Shown piece after piece: positions 1 through 8,138 of a stretch of DNA of 64,000 bases. This DNA is from Candidatus Sulfotelmatobacter sp. (GTDB lineage: Bacteria > Acidobacteriota > Terriglobia > Terriglobales > Acidobacteriaceae). Both the position numbers and the translations under genes were made by a program. Position 1 is the stretch's first letter. Each line of letters opens with the position of its first letter. The notes under the pieces are model-generated. The model was not told the origin of the DNA. It worked only from the letters and a program-made list of their open reading frames with translations, and ran no database searches. Where the stretch lies: NCBI GenBank assembly GCA_030041215.1, contig JASHOH010000033.1:1-64000 (forward strand), written 5' to 3'.

Positions 1-2
1 TT

Positions 3-599
3 ACTGATGCTGAATCCGGTAAGGCGGTCTTTCGAGAACAAAGGAGTGTCTCCGACCTAAGCAGCGACCTCACTCGCATGGCGACACACTTCCAATCTAT
101 GCGTGCCGACGCAATTGCGGACCAAGCGGCTACTGCGGCGGCAGCGGATGCCAGAGCGAAGGAGGAAGCCTTTCTTGCGAGTCTACCGAAACATTGGAAA
201 TTGGTACGAGAATGCAATCCTCCTGTGCAATGTTCAGATGGACCCTTTGTAGAAATATGGATAAGTGATGATGTACTTCACGAGTCCTCGATAGGGACAT
301 TTGAAGGGCAAGATTCGATCAAACGCGAAACGACCTGTTCGGTAAAACGAGGGGTCGACGAGTTTTCCCCGTGGGTTGGCGAATGCACCTACAATTTCAC
401 CTGGCCAAACTGGAGTAGGCCAACGTGCACAGTTCAGACCAAAGAGACCATAACAACAATCGGCTCGAAAGAGATTGCAGGGCGCTCGCAGAAGATCAAC
501 TACACTCCTTTGAGTCAAACGCCCACGAAATGCCCAGTGCCCGCCGATGAGGATGCAGATTTCAGGATGACTCCTGCACAGCTTGAAGCGACCCATTAA
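3..599 (+). CDS. Hypothetical protein, 5' end outside the window
   Basis: The reading frame is open from the first bases of the window: 25 sense codons precede the first in-frame ATG at 78, so the gene probably begins upstream and only its 3' part is visible. The visible part has an Ala-rich helical stretch just after the ATG, then a segment with six or more Cys residues and several Trp, which suggests an exported, disulphide-containing domain; no signal peptide can be seen because the start is missing. I do not recognise the family. It converges on the threonine dehydratase gene, whose stop lies 133 bases downstream. Confidence that it is coding comes only from the long open frame and protein-like composition. 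Confidence 0.5.
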   Translation, partial: TDAESGKAVFREQRSVSDLSSDLTRMATHFQSMRADAIADQAATAAAADARAKEEAFLASLPKHWKLVRECNPPVQCSDGPFVEIWISDDVLHESSIGTFEGQDSIKRETTCSVKRGVDEFSPWVGECTYNFTWPNWSRPTCTVQTKETITTIGSKEIAGRSQKINYTPLSQTPTKCPVPADEDADFRMTPAQLEATH

Positions 600-732
600 G
601 GTGTTTTGACATCTACAGCAACACCGCTCTCCGGTGCGCCCACTCGCCCGCGCATACCCCACCGCGGGGTAGGGGTGGAGCAAAATCCCCTCGGGTCATA
701 GTACCCCGTCAAACCGAGACCGGGCTGCCCAG

Positions 733-1683
733 TTATTGTTTCAGCACTTCCGGGTCTATGTTTCCCCCGCTGATGATGGCGACAGCTACTTTGGCCCGCG
801 GCAGTTCGGCAGCGTGAAAGATGAATCCGGCAGTGGCAACTGCGCCGCTCGGTTCCGCTACAGTGGCCGGATTGCGGCTCAGATACTGCGTCGCGCGGAG
901 GATTTCTTCTTCTGTGACGGTGATGATGTCGTCGACGTAGCGGCGGATGTGCTCGAAGTTGATGTCTCCGACGCACTGCGCGCGGAGGCCGTCGGCAATG
1001 GTGCGGACGACTTCGGGGGCAGGGAATTGAACAACATGCCCAGCTTTGAGGCTGGCGCTGGCATCGGCAGCGAGAGCGGGTTCGACTCCGACAACTTTTA
1101 CTGACGGTTTGGTCAATTTGATTGCAGTAGCGACGCCGCTGATAAGCCCTCCGCCGCCTACAGGGGCAAGAACCATTTCCACATCAGGCAGGTCTTCGAG
1201 AATTTCGAGGCCGATCGTGCCCTGGCCGGCGATGATTTGCTCGTCGGCGTAGGGAGGAATGATGACGTACCCGTGCTGTGCCGCGAGTTCTTCGGCTTTC
1301 AGCTGGCGCTCGATGCCGGTGGGGCCGACGAGAACGAGTTCCGCGCCGAGCGCTGCAGTTTTTTCGCGCTTAATGGCAGGCGCCGTAGCGGGCATAACGA
1401 TGATGGCCTTTACTCCGAGAGCGCGTGCAGCGTAAGCGACGCCTTGCGCGTGGTTGCCGCTGGAGTAGGTGATGACTCCGCGTCGGCGATCTTCTTCTGA
1501 AAGCTGCGAGATTTTGTTGTAGGCCCCGCGGAGCTTGAAGGCTCCGATAGGCTGTTGGTTTTCGGGCTTGAGGAACAGGCGGCGCGGATCCTCGGCGCAG
1601 AGCGGAAACTCGATCAGCGGCGTATGGACCGTGATACTCCGCAGACGCGTGCGGGCGGCATGGAGGTCGGCGAGGGTAATCAT
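733..1683 (-). CDS. ilvA: Threonine/serine dehydratase (PLP fold type II, no ACT domain)
   Basis: Deaminates L-threonine to 2-oxobutyrate or L-serine to pyruvate using pyridoxal phosphate; some relatives are serine racemases. The 316-residue protein shows the PLP-lysine motif with K50 inside FKLRGAYN, the SSGNHAQG substrate loop at 74-81 and the phosphate-binding GGGG run at 176-179. It stops after the catalytic domain, so it lacks the C-terminal regulatory ACT-like domain of biosynthetic IlvA and resembles the shorter catabolic (TdcB-like) or racemase form; which reaction dominates cannot be read from sequence. The start is ATG at 1683. It is divergent from the vapBC pair, with only about 60 bases between them. 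The ilvA symbol is used loosely. Confidence 0.88.
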   Translation of the reverse strand: MITLADLHAARTRLRSITVHTPLIEFPLCAEDPRRLFLKPENQQPIGAFKLRGAYNKISQLSEEDRRRGVITYSSGNHAQGVAYAARALGVKAIIVMPATAPAIKREKTAALGAELVLVGPTGIERQLKAEELAAQHGYVIIPPYADEQIIAGQGTIGLEILEDLPDVEMVLAPVGGGGLISGVATAIKLTKPSVKVVGVEPALAADASASLKAGHVVQFPAPEVVRTIADGLRAQCVGDINFEHIRRYVDDIITVTEEEILRATQYLSRNPATVAEPSGAVATAGFIFHAAELPRAKVAVAIISGGNIDPEVLKQ

Positions 1684-1709
1684 GCTCTCAGCTTAACAGA
1701 CGCTTCTAT

Positions 1710-1746
1710 TTGACATCATGATGCACCATCGTATAGCATCATGATG
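1710..1746 (+). promoter_or_regulatory. vapBC promoter with two identical palindromic operators
   Basis: A -35 box TTGACA (1710-1715) and a -10-like TATAGC (1732-1737) are separated by 16 bases. The perfect palindrome CATCATGATG occurs twice, at 1714-1723 and 1737-1746, 23 bases apart; the first overlaps the -35 box and the second overlaps the -10 end and the first base of the GTG start codon. This is the layout expected for autorepression by the RHH antitoxin. Predicted transcription would start within a few bases of the GTG, so the mRNA may be leaderless; no Shine-Dalgarno sequence is seen. Confidence 0.7.
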
Positions 1747-1988
1747 TGCGAACTACTGTCACGATTGACGACGACGTCGCAGCGTTGCTGAACAAGGAGA
1801 TGCGAAAGTCTGGCGAACCATTCAAGCAGGTGGTGAACCGGGCGATCCGGCTTGGACTGACCGCGCCGAAGCACCTCGCCAGAAAGCCGTTCAAGGTGAC
1901 GCCGATCAATCTTGGGCTGCCGCCGGACTTGAGTTATGACAACGTAGAAGAGTTGCTCGATCACCTGGAGGGGCCTTTCCGCCGGTGA
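1746..1988 (+). CDS. vapB: VapB-like antitoxin (ribbon-helix-helix)
   Basis: Small 80-residue DNA-binding antitoxin expected to neutralise the downstream PIN toxin and repress the operon. The N-terminus MRTTVTIDDDVAALL is a typical RHH beta-strand and first helix, followed by a second helix around 25-38 (FKQVVNRAIRLGL); the C-terminal half, with a YDNVEELLDHLEG segment, should wrap the toxin. The start is GTG at 1746, since no in-frame ATG exists and the upstream ATGs are in other frames. Its stop overlaps the toxin start (GTGA), so the two are translationally coupled. The twin palindromes immediately upstream are probable binding sites. Confidence 0.82.
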   Translation: MRTTVTIDDDVAALLNKEMRKSGEPFKQVVNRAIRLGLTAPKHLARKPFKVTPINLGLPPDLSYDNVEELLDHLEGPFRR

Positions 1989-2413
1989 TTGTCATTGACG
2001 CAAACCTTCTCCTCTACGCTTACTCAGCGCCTTCGCCCAAACAAAAAAAGGCGCTCACCTGGCTCGAGACAACCATCTCTCGCGGGGACCTGGTCGGCTT
2101 GCCGTGGCAAGTGATCTCGGCTTTCCTCCGAATTGCCAGCAGCCCGAGGCTGCCCCAATTGCGGCGTTCTGTGGAAGAGGTTGCGCGGGTCGTGGATGTG
2201 TGGCTGCAACAACCGAATGTGCGAGTGCTGGTTCCCGGGGACAATCATTGGAGCATATTCAGGCAGTTGATCGTGGAAGGGCAGGCCAGCGGTGACTTGG
2301 TCAGCGATGCGCAAGTGGCGGCATTAACGATCGAACATGGTGGTGTGCTCTACACAACAGACCGGGACTTTACGCGGTTTCCAGGGCTGAGGTGGGCAAA
2401 TCCGCTGGCGTAG
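1985..2413 (+). CDS. vapC: VapC-like PIN-domain toxin
   Basis: Predicted Mg-dependent ribonuclease toxin; known VapCs cut tRNA or rRNA to arrest growth. The 142-residue protein begins IVIDANLLLYAY with the first catalytic Asp at position 5, and ends with the PIN signature TTDRDFTRFPGLRW near the C-terminus, which supplies the last acidic residues. Length is normal for the family. It starts with GTG at 1985 inside the antitoxin stop codon. It converges on the RNase J gene, whose stop codon is about 40 bases away. The RNA target cannot be inferred. Confidence 0.88.
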   Translation: MIVIDANLLLYAYSAPSPKQKKALTWLETTISRGDLVGLPWQVISAFLRIASSPRLPQLRRSVEEVARVVDVWLQQPNVRVLVPGDNHWSIFRQLIVEGQASGDLVSDAQVAALTIEHGGVLYTTDRDFTRFPGLRWANPLA

Positions 2414-2454
2414 GACTGTGACGCAGACGCGGGGTATGGTTCCCCTGCTAGGCT

Positions 2455-4116
2455 TTAGATTTCCAATATCACCGGCATAATCAGCGGTCTTCGTTGCGTC
2501 TGCTTCGAGATATAGCGCTTTAAATCTGCTCGGATTTTCTCTTTGATCACACCATAGTCGGCTTTCTCTTCCTCGCTGGAAAACGCCAGCGTGTCTTCGA
2601 CGATGCGGCGCGCTCCTTCCAGCAAGCCATTTTCGCCGGGGTTGAAGCCGCGGGTGACGATCTCGGGAGTCGTTTCAACATTGCCCGTCAGCTTATTAAT
2701 CGCGATGATGGGCAACACGATACCATCTTCGCTCAAATGACGCCGGTCTTTGATGATGAGGTCTTCCACCACGTCGGTGCGATTGCCCGAGTCGATGCAG
2801 ACGCGGCCGACGTTGATGCGGGCGACTTTGCGGGCGCCGAGTTCGTCGAATTCGAGCACGTCTCCGCTTTCGATCAACATGACTTTCCCGACCGATCCGT
2901 GCATGGCGGCGGCCATTTCAGCGTGCAATTTCAGTTGCCGGTACTCGCCGTGGATGGGAATGAAATAGCGCGGCTTGACCAGATTGATGACCAGCTTGAG
3001 CTCTTCCTGGCTGGCGTGTCCGCTGACATGGACGGGGGGCGAGGTGCCATCTTCATAGACAACGTAAGCGTCGCGGCGGAAGAGATGATCGACCATGCGG
3101 TAGATCGTCTTTTCATTTCCGGGGATGATGCGGCTGGAGAGAACGACTGTATCGCCTTTTTCGATTTTCGCGTGCTTGTGATTGTCAACCGCGGCGCGGG
3201 AGAGCGCGGACATGGGCTCACCCTGGGTGCCGCTGATCATCACGCAGACTTTTTCAGGCGGGAAGTTTTTCATCTCGCCTGGGTTGATGATCAGGCCGTC
3301 GGGAATTTCGAGATAGCCGAGATCCTCGGCGATTTCGGCCGAGTTGTTCATGGAGCGGCCAACAAAGGTGACTTTGCGCCCGTGCTCCTGGGCGAGTTCG
3401 ACAGCGAGCTTGATGCGGTGGATTGAAGACGAAAAACATGAGATAAAAAGCCGCCGCTTGGTGTGCGCGAAGACTTCGTCGAATTTTCGGCGGACCGCGC
3501 GCTCGCTGGGCGTGTAGCCTTTGCGCTCGACGTTGGTGGAATCCTGAAAAAGCGCCAGCACGTTTTGTTTGCCGTATTCGGCGAAGGCGTGCAGATCGAA
3601 AAGATGATTGTCAGTGGGCGTGGGATCGACCTTAAAGTCGCCGGTGTGAATGACGATCCCGAGGGGAGTGTGAATTGCCAGCGCGACGCAATCGACCAGG
3701 CTGTGGGTCACGCGGATGGGATGAATGCTGAAGGCTCCAACCCGAAAGCTTTCCCCGGCGCGGATTTCGCGCAGATCGGCATCGTCGAGCAGGCCGTGCT
3801 CATCGAGCTTGTCTTCGACGTAAGCGAGCGTAAATTCCGTGCCCCACACAGGAACGTTGAGTTCGGAGAGGATCCAGGGAAGGCCACCAATGTGATCTTC
3901 GTGGCCGTGCGTGAGGACGATGCCGCGGACTTTTTGGCGATTTTCGATTAAGTAGGAAATGTCAGGAACGACGATATCGACACCGAGCAGTTCGGCTTCG
4001 GGGAACATGAGGCCGGCGTCGACGACCATGATGTCGTCAGCCCAGCGAAAGGCCATGCAGTTCATGCCAAATTCGCCGAGTCCGCCGAGGGGGATAGCTT
4101 GCAGTTTTCCGGGCAT
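2455..4116 (-). CDS. rnj: Ribonuclease J (metallo-beta-lactamase / beta-CASP)
   Basis: A 553-residue endo- and 5'-exoribonuclease used for mRNA turnover and rRNA maturation in the cytoplasm. The metallo-beta-lactamase zinc motif H70-G-H72-E-D74-H75 is intact, followed by the beta-CASP region with SGTQGEP and HVSGHASQEEL motifs and the conserved HGEYRQL motif, then the C-terminal domain. Length and N-terminus (LGGLGEFGMNC) match the family. It starts at ATG 4116. A repeat-filled gap of about 230 bases separates it from the divergent EcsC-family gene. No operon partner is visible. Confidence 0.95.
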   Translation of the reverse strand: MPGKLQAIPLGGLGEFGMNCMAFRWADDIMVVDAGLMFPEAELLGVDIVVPDISYLIENRQKVRGIVLTHGHEDHIGGLPWILSELNVPVWGTEFTLAYVEDKLDEHGLLDDADLREIRAGESFRVGAFSIHPIRVTHSLVDCVALAIHTPLGIVIHTGDFKVDPTPTDNHLFDLHAFAEYGKQNVLALFQDSTNVERKGYTPSERAVRRKFDEVFAHTKRRLFISCFSSSIHRIKLAVELAQEHGRKVTFVGRSMNNSAEIAEDLGYLEIPDGLIINPGEMKNFPPEKVCVMISGTQGEPMSALSRAAVDNHKHAKIEKGDTVVLSSRIIPGNEKTIYRMVDHLFRRDAYVVYEDGTSPPVHVSGHASQEELKLVINLVKPRYFIPIHGEYRQLKLHAEMAAAMHGSVGKVMLIESGDVLEFDELGARKVARINVGRVCIDSGNRTDVVEDLIIKDRRHLSEDGIVLPIIAINKLTGNVETTPEIVTRGFNPGENGLLEGARRIVEDTLAFSSEEEKADYGVIKEKIRADLKRYISKQTQRRPLIMPVILEI

Positions 4117-4150
4117 TGGGTACAGATGATGCTAGCACGTCGTGGGTCCT

Positions 4151-4296
4151 GAGTTGCGAGTATTGATTCAGCTACGAGCTACCAGAAAAGAGTAGGGGTG
4201 CCCCACTTCTCGCCGCTTTTGCAAGAAGTGGGATCGAAAGTGACGTACGAGTGCGGGCTGCTCACAACCACGGAGCTCGCTCGGTACTCGCAACTC
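4151..4296. repeat. Nested repeat: 12-bp inverted arms around a CCCACTTCTCGC hairpin element
   Basis: GAGTTGCGAGTA at 4151-4162 is matched exactly by its reverse complement at 4285-4296. Between them, 4195-4233 carries a hairpin of the form CCCACTTCTCGC / GCAAGAAGTGGG; a close copy of that hairpin lies at 53327-53366 and a variant at 55981-56019. No coding potential is evident. Confidence 0.7.
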
Positions 4297-4346
4297 GGTA
4301 TTCGTACTGGTGGCAATCTTGTTCGGCGTGAGTTAAGGTGAACTTA

Positions 4347-5045
4347 ATGGCGGAGTTGGGAAAGTCGTGGTTGCGCGGGCGGGTCGAGAAGGCGTTGATC
4401 CAGGGCTTGACGAAGGCTTATTCGACCGTGCAGGTCGATCCGCAAAAATTCCTGATCCAATTGCGAACGGCTTACCGGATGCCGATCAGCGGGTATCACG
4501 GCGTCTACTCGCTGGATGTCGGTGAGATCGATTCAGTAGCGGAAGATCTGATCCGCAGCGGAATGAGAGTAGCTGCGGTTGAAGGTGCAGGACTGGGTAT
4601 GGGCGGTTTGATTACGATCGTGCCCGATCTTGGGATTTTGTCGGCCATCACGATGCGGACGATTCAGAAGCTGAGCCTGGTGTACGGATTCCAGTTCAAT
4701 ACGGATACCGAAATTGCCGAATTGTGGATTGCCGCAGCGAGCGCGGCGGGAGTCGACCTAAGCCGCGAGCTGCTGGAAAAGGAAGTGGTGAATAAATTTG
4801 TGCCGCGCGTGATTCAGGCAATCGCAGCGAGAGCGAGCGCCGAGGTCGTGGAGAAGTGGGCGGGAAGAATGATTCCGCTGGTGAGTTCGGCGATCGGCGC
4901 GGGGTTGAACTACTGGTTCGTACGAGCGTGGGGCGATCGGGCCAAGGGGCACTTTCGCCGGCGGCATCTGATGATGCGTCAGAGGGCGCACGAGATAGTT
5001 GCTGGATCGGGGACAGAGCCGGCCTTGCCTTTACAAACCGGATGA
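4347..5045 (+). CDS. EcsC-family protein
   Basis: A 232-residue protein that I assign to the EcsC family, a poorly understood group named from a Bacillus gene next to an ABC transporter; the molecular role is unknown. The central part contains two Gly/Ala-rich amphipathic or membrane-inserting helices (around GLGMGGLITIVPDLG and MIPLVSSAIGAGLNYWF) typical of that family, and the C-terminus is strongly basic. I chose ATG 4347 because an AAGG sequence lies about 8 bases upstream; a GTG nine bases earlier (4338) would overlap that ribosome site. It is followed by the HAD phosphatase gene on the same strand after about 140 bases. Confidence 0.7.
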   Translation: MAELGKSWLRGRVEKALIQGLTKAYSTVQVDPQKFLIQLRTAYRMPISGYHGVYSLDVGEIDSVAEDLIRSGMRVAAVEGAGLGMGGLITIVPDLGILSAITMRTIQKLSLVYGFQFNTDTEIAELWIAAASAAGVDLSRELLEKEVVNKFVPRVIQAIAARASAEVVEKWAGRMIPLVSSAIGAGLNYWFVRAWGDRAKGHFRRRHLMMRQRAHEIVAGSGTEPALPLQTG

Positions 5046-5184
5046 TCGATCGAGCCGCTACGCCCTCTCTTGTTTCGCGGGAAACCTTGAAGCGCAAAGA
5101 TCGCGAAGAAATTCCGCAAAGGCCACCAAGAATAGTGCTCATCCGCTCCTGCATTCCATCGTCGGGCTGATATAACAGCTTGGA

Positions 5185-5835
5185 ATGACTAGTTTCTATT
5201 GTTCCGCCATTCTCTTCGATCTTGATGGAGTTCTCGTCGATTCTACGCGCTCGGTCGACCGGCAGTGGCGGATCTGGGCGCGAGAGCAGGGAATTGACGA
5301 GGAGAAGGTGGTCTCAGTCGCCCATGGCGTACGAACAGTCGAAGTAATTCGTCGCCTTGCCCCGCAGCTTGACGCCGAAGCTGAAGTTCACCGGCTGGAA
5401 GCACGGGAAGCGGCCGATCGTGATGGAGTGAGCGTGATGCCGGGCGCGGTTGAGTTGGTGCGGGCGATTCCGAAGGGCCGATGGTGCGTGGTGACGTCTG
5501 GCATGCGGCGGCTGGCTAGGGCAAGATTGCAGTTGGCAGAAATTGAAGTTCCTGCTGTGTTGGTTACGGCTGAGGACGTGACGGCAGGAAAGCCTGATCC
5601 GGCACCGTACTTGAGAGGGGCGGGGTTGCTGGGCGTACCTGCCGGAGAGTGTTTGGTCATAGAAGATGCGCCGGCAGGGATTCAGTCGGCCCATGCCGCA
5701 GGGATGAAAGTGATAGGTTTGACCAGCACATTTTCCGGACAGGCATTAAGCGAGGCAGACGCGGTTGTTCGGCAGCTGGCCGAAATTCAGGTTGCTAACA
5801 ACGATCGGCGGAGGCTGTTGGTAACGACCAGATGA
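5185..5835 (+). CDS. HAD-superfamily hydrolase (sugar-phosphatase-like)
   Basis: Haloacid-dehalogenase-type phosphatase of 216 residues. Motif I is FDLDGVLVDST near residues 11-21 with the nucleophile Asp and acid/base Asp; motif II is the VVTSG segment; motif III Lys lies in TAGKPDP; motif IV is VIEDAPAG. The cap between motifs I and II is the small helical type seen in sugar-phosphate phosphatases and beta-phosphoglucomutases. Substrate cannot be assigned; sugar-phosphatase (YfbT/GPP-like) is the best guess. It converges on dapD, whose stop lies 27 bases downstream. Confidence 0.85.
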   Translation: MTSFYCSAILFDLDGVLVDSTRSVDRQWRIWAREQGIDEEKVVSVAHGVRTVEVIRRLAPQLDAEAEVHRLEAREAADRDGVSVMPGAVELVRAIPKGRWCVVTSGMRRLARARLQLAEIEVPAVLVTAEDVTAGKPDPAPYLRGAGLLGVPAGECLVIEDAPAGIQSAHAAGMKVIGLTSTFSGQALSEADAVVRQLAEIQVANNDRRRLLVTTR

Positions 5836-5861
5836 TGCGACCTCCCATCCGGACTCGCTCG

Positions 5862-6689
5862 CTACCTAAGCCAAACTTCTAACTCGATCCCGCGGTCGGT
5901 TTTTTCGTCGCGGTACTTAACGATCACCGGCGCGTACAGCGAAATTCCGTGCTCGGCCGCTTTACCTTTTCTGACGGCGCGCGAGCCGGGAACCACTACG
6001 GCTCCTTCGGGGACTTCGAGAGGCGAGTCGGGCGTAGCACGGTAAACTTCGTCACGAACGAGATCGTAGAGAGGAGTGGAGCGCGTCAGAATCGTCCCCG
6101 CGCCTAGGACGGCGCGCGAGCGGACTAATGTTCCTTCATAAATTCCGCAGTTTCCTCCGACCAAAACATCATCCTCAATAATCACCGGAGCGGCGTTCAC
6201 TGGCTCGAGAACGCCTCCGATTTGGGCTGCGGCGCTGAGGTGGACGCGCTTGCCGATTTGTGCGCAGGAGCCGACGAGGGCATGGGAGTCGATCATGGTG
6301 CCTTCGTCGACGTAGGCGCCGACGTTAATGAACATGGGCGGCATGCAGATGACCGAGGGCGCAACATAGGCGCCGAGGCGGACAGACGAGCCGCCGGGCA
6401 CGACGCGCACGCGGTCAGAGAGAGAGAATTTGCGCGCTGGGAAAGTGTCTTTGTCAACAAAGCTGAGTGCGGTGCAGCCGGTCTCAGTGAGATCGCCGAG
6501 GCGGAAGCCGAGCAGGATGCCTTGTTTGACCCAGGTGTTGACGTGCCAGCGGCCTTCTATTTTCTCGGCGGCGCGGATTTTGCCTTGCGTGAGCGCGTCG
6601 CGGAATTCGAGGAAGATGGAGCGGGCTTCGGGACTCGGCGTGAGATCGCTCTGCGCGGCGAGGCGTTCGATGGACGTTTGGAGGTGCAT
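5862..6689 (-). CDS. dapD: Tetrahydrodipicolinate N-succinyltransferase
   Basis: Succinylates tetrahydrodipicolinate using succinyl-CoA, so this organism probably makes diaminopimelate by the succinylase route. The protein shows a helical N-terminal domain, the [17 protein letters not shown] region and the left-handed parallel beta-helix of hexapeptide repeats (for example [11 protein letters not shown] and [12 protein letters not shown]). Starting at 6689 ([10 protein letters not shown]) gives 275 residues, matching the usual length of about 274. The frame stays open for 24 more codons upstream, but those fall in an AATCA/TGATT repeat and are unlikely to be coding. It is the last gene of the lysine/DAP block; dapA lies just upstream across the repeat. 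Confidence 0.93.
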   Translation of the reverse strand: MHLQTSIERLAAQSDLTPSPEARSIFLEFRDALTQGKIRAAEKIEGRWHVNTWVKQGILLGFRLGDLTETGCTALSFVDKDTFPARKFSLSDRVRVVPGGSSVRLGAYVAPSVICMPPMFINVGAYVDEGTMIDSHALVGSCAQIGKRVHLSAAAQIGGVLEPVNAAPVIIEDDVLVGGNCGIYEGTLVRSRAVLGAGTILTRSTPLYDLVRDEVYRATPDSPLEVPEGAVVVPGSRAVRKGKAAEHGISLYAPVIVKYRDEKTDRGIELEVWLR

Positions 6690-6690
6690 G

Positions 6691-6792
6691 CGGATTGTCG
6701 ATTGTTGATTGCTGATTGTCGATTTGTCAAAGGCGGGCGAAGGAATCGGAGCACAAGTCACTCAGCAATCACAAATCAACAATCAGCAATTG
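6691..6792. repeat. TGATT / AATCA inverted repeat between dapA and dapD
   Basis: A GATTGTTGATTGCTGATT-type arm (about 6691-6728) faces an imperfect reverse-complement arm of AATCA units (about 6761-6792), with some 35 bases between. Another such pair lies at 28281-28362 and a single arm at 47219-47246. It could fold as a hairpin between the two dap genes and affect transcript stability, but that is inference. Confidence 0.65.
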
Positions 6793-6794
6793 CC

Positions 6795-7925
6795 TCACAC
6801 GCACTTGCATTCGCTGCGAATAAGAATGCCGGTCATGGCGTGGGCGGCTTCGCGGCCGGCGGAGAGTGTGGCGTAGGGTCCGTGCCAACGGGAGTGGTTG
6901 GCATCGTGGCCGGCGGGACGTCCTTTGCCCTGGTTGCACTGGCCGCAGGTCGAACGGTGCAGGACGATTTTGTGCGGGCCTGCGGCCCAGTTCTCGTAAA
7001 TATAGAATTCGACAGCTTGCGGCGTAGCATGTTCAGGTTTTGCGATCAATCCCGCTTCACTTGCGATCTTTTGCAGTTTCGAGCGCGTGTCGCGGCGCAT
7101 GGGCAGCAGCGGCAGGCGGTAGTTTTCCTCGATCTTACCCATCATGGCGAGAACCGCTTTCACCGGCAGCGGGTTCGATTCGATGAAGTTCGCCTGCATC
7201 AACGCCAGATATTTGCGGTGGATGCTACGAGCCGTGGCCCAGTCATTGTTTAGGGCGGCGCGGGTCATCGTGGCCATTTCGTGTGGGATTTCATTGGAAG
7301 CCACCGAAATGATTCCTACTCCGCCCAGCGCGATTATTGGAAGGGTGACCGCATCGTCTCCGGAGAAAACTAGGAACGTCGCGGGCACGGCATTGATGGC
7401 TTCCGCAATTTGCGTCATGTTGCCGCTGGCCTCTTTGACGCCAACTATGTTGGGAACTTCGGCGAGGCGGGCGAGGGTTTGCGGCTCGATATTCGCGCCT
7501 GTACGGCCGGGAACGTTGTAAAGAATGATCGCCTTCTCCGGCACGGCCTCTGCGATCGCTTTGAAATGGCGGTACTGCCCCTCTTGCGTGGGCTTATTGT
7601 AGTAGGGTGAGGCGGTAAGAATGGCATCCACGCCGGGGCGTGCGGCGACTTCTTTTGCTTTCTCGACCGCGTCGCGGGTGGAGTTGGAAGTTGCTCCGGC
7701 GACGATGGGGACGCGCCCGGCGGCGACTTCAATGGTCGTGTCGATGACGTGCAGCCATTCGTCGTGCGTGAGCGTCGGCGTTTCGCCGGTGGTGCCGCAG
7801 GGAACGAGGAAGTCGATGCCTGATTCGATTTGCCAGGCGACGAGGTTGCGCAGGGCGGATTCGTCGATGGAGCCGTCCTGATGGAACGGAGTGACGAGTG
7901 CGGTGCCACAGCTGCGCAATTGCAT
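6795..7925 (-). CDS. dapA: 4-hydroxy-tetrahydrodipicolinate synthase with Cys/His-rich C-terminal extension
   Basis: Condenses pyruvate and aspartate semialdehyde, the first committed step to lysine/DAP. Residues 1 to about 300 are a standard TIM-barrel DapA: CGTTGETPTL at 43-52, Y136 in YNVPGRTG, and the Schiff-base Lys K164 in VGVKEASG. Normal DapA is about 290-300 residues; this one continues to 376. The extension (about 305-376) contains ENWAAGPHK, C327xxC330, several His, and a C373xC375 end, so it looks like a small metal-binding domain, similar in style to stand-alone small proteins I have seen in related bacteria (from memory, unverified). No start codon is evident at the junction, so this is either a true fusion or an ancestral stop lost. 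Start is ATG 7925. Confidence 0.92.
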   Translation of the reverse strand: MQLRSCGTALVTPFHQDGSIDESALRNLVAWQIESGIDFLVPCGTTGETPTLTHDEWLHVIDTTIEVAAGRVPIVAGATSNSTRDAVEKAKEVAARPGVDAILTASPYYNKPTQEGQYRHFKAIAEAVPEKAIILYNVPGRTGANIEPQTLARLAEVPNIVGVKEASGNMTQIAEAINAVPATFLVFSGDDAVTLPIIALGGVGIISVASNEIPHEMATMTRAALNNDWATARSIHRKYLALMQANFIESNPLPVKAVLAMMGKIEENYRLPLLPMRRDTRSKLQKIASEAGLIAKPEHATPQAVEFYIYENWAAGPHKIVLHRSTCGQCNQGKGRPAGHDANHSRWHGPYATLSAGREAAHAMTGILIRSECKCV

Positions 7926-7999
7926 GGTAATAAGATAGCGCGAATGGGCTGGGATGGGAAAATGGCAGCCTTGGGCAGTCGATGTCAGTTAGGGGCGGC

Positions 8000-8117
8000 G
8001 TCATCCCGGGCGAAGCCGTTCTTCAGGCGTAGGGAGGGATCTCCCATACCCATAACGAAGGGGGCCGCGCGAGATTCCTCGCCCGGCTAGTGAAAGCGCC
8101 GGGCTCGGAATGACGCC
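8000..8117 (+). repeat. Composite interspersed repeat, copy 1 (GTCATCC...GGAATGACGCC)
   Basis: About 118 bases starting GTCATCC and ending GGAATGACGCC, with an internal GATCTCCCATACCCA segment and a GAGATTCCTCGCCC ... GTGAAAGCGC segment. Two further full-length copies occur at 25944-26090 (opposite strand) and 33003-33118, and a fragment at 40923-41003. It lies between dapB and dapA and contains no gene. Confidence 0.75.
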
Positions 8118-8138
8118 TCTCATGCGGGTGGAAAAATG

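Noticed and set aside
234-683. Minus-strand frame at the left edge
   Set aside because: Cys/Arg-rich shadow of the plus-strand gene.
6222-7253. Plus-strand open frame across the dapD-dapA junction
   Set aside because: Runs through a repeat and two genes on the other strand; no start signal.
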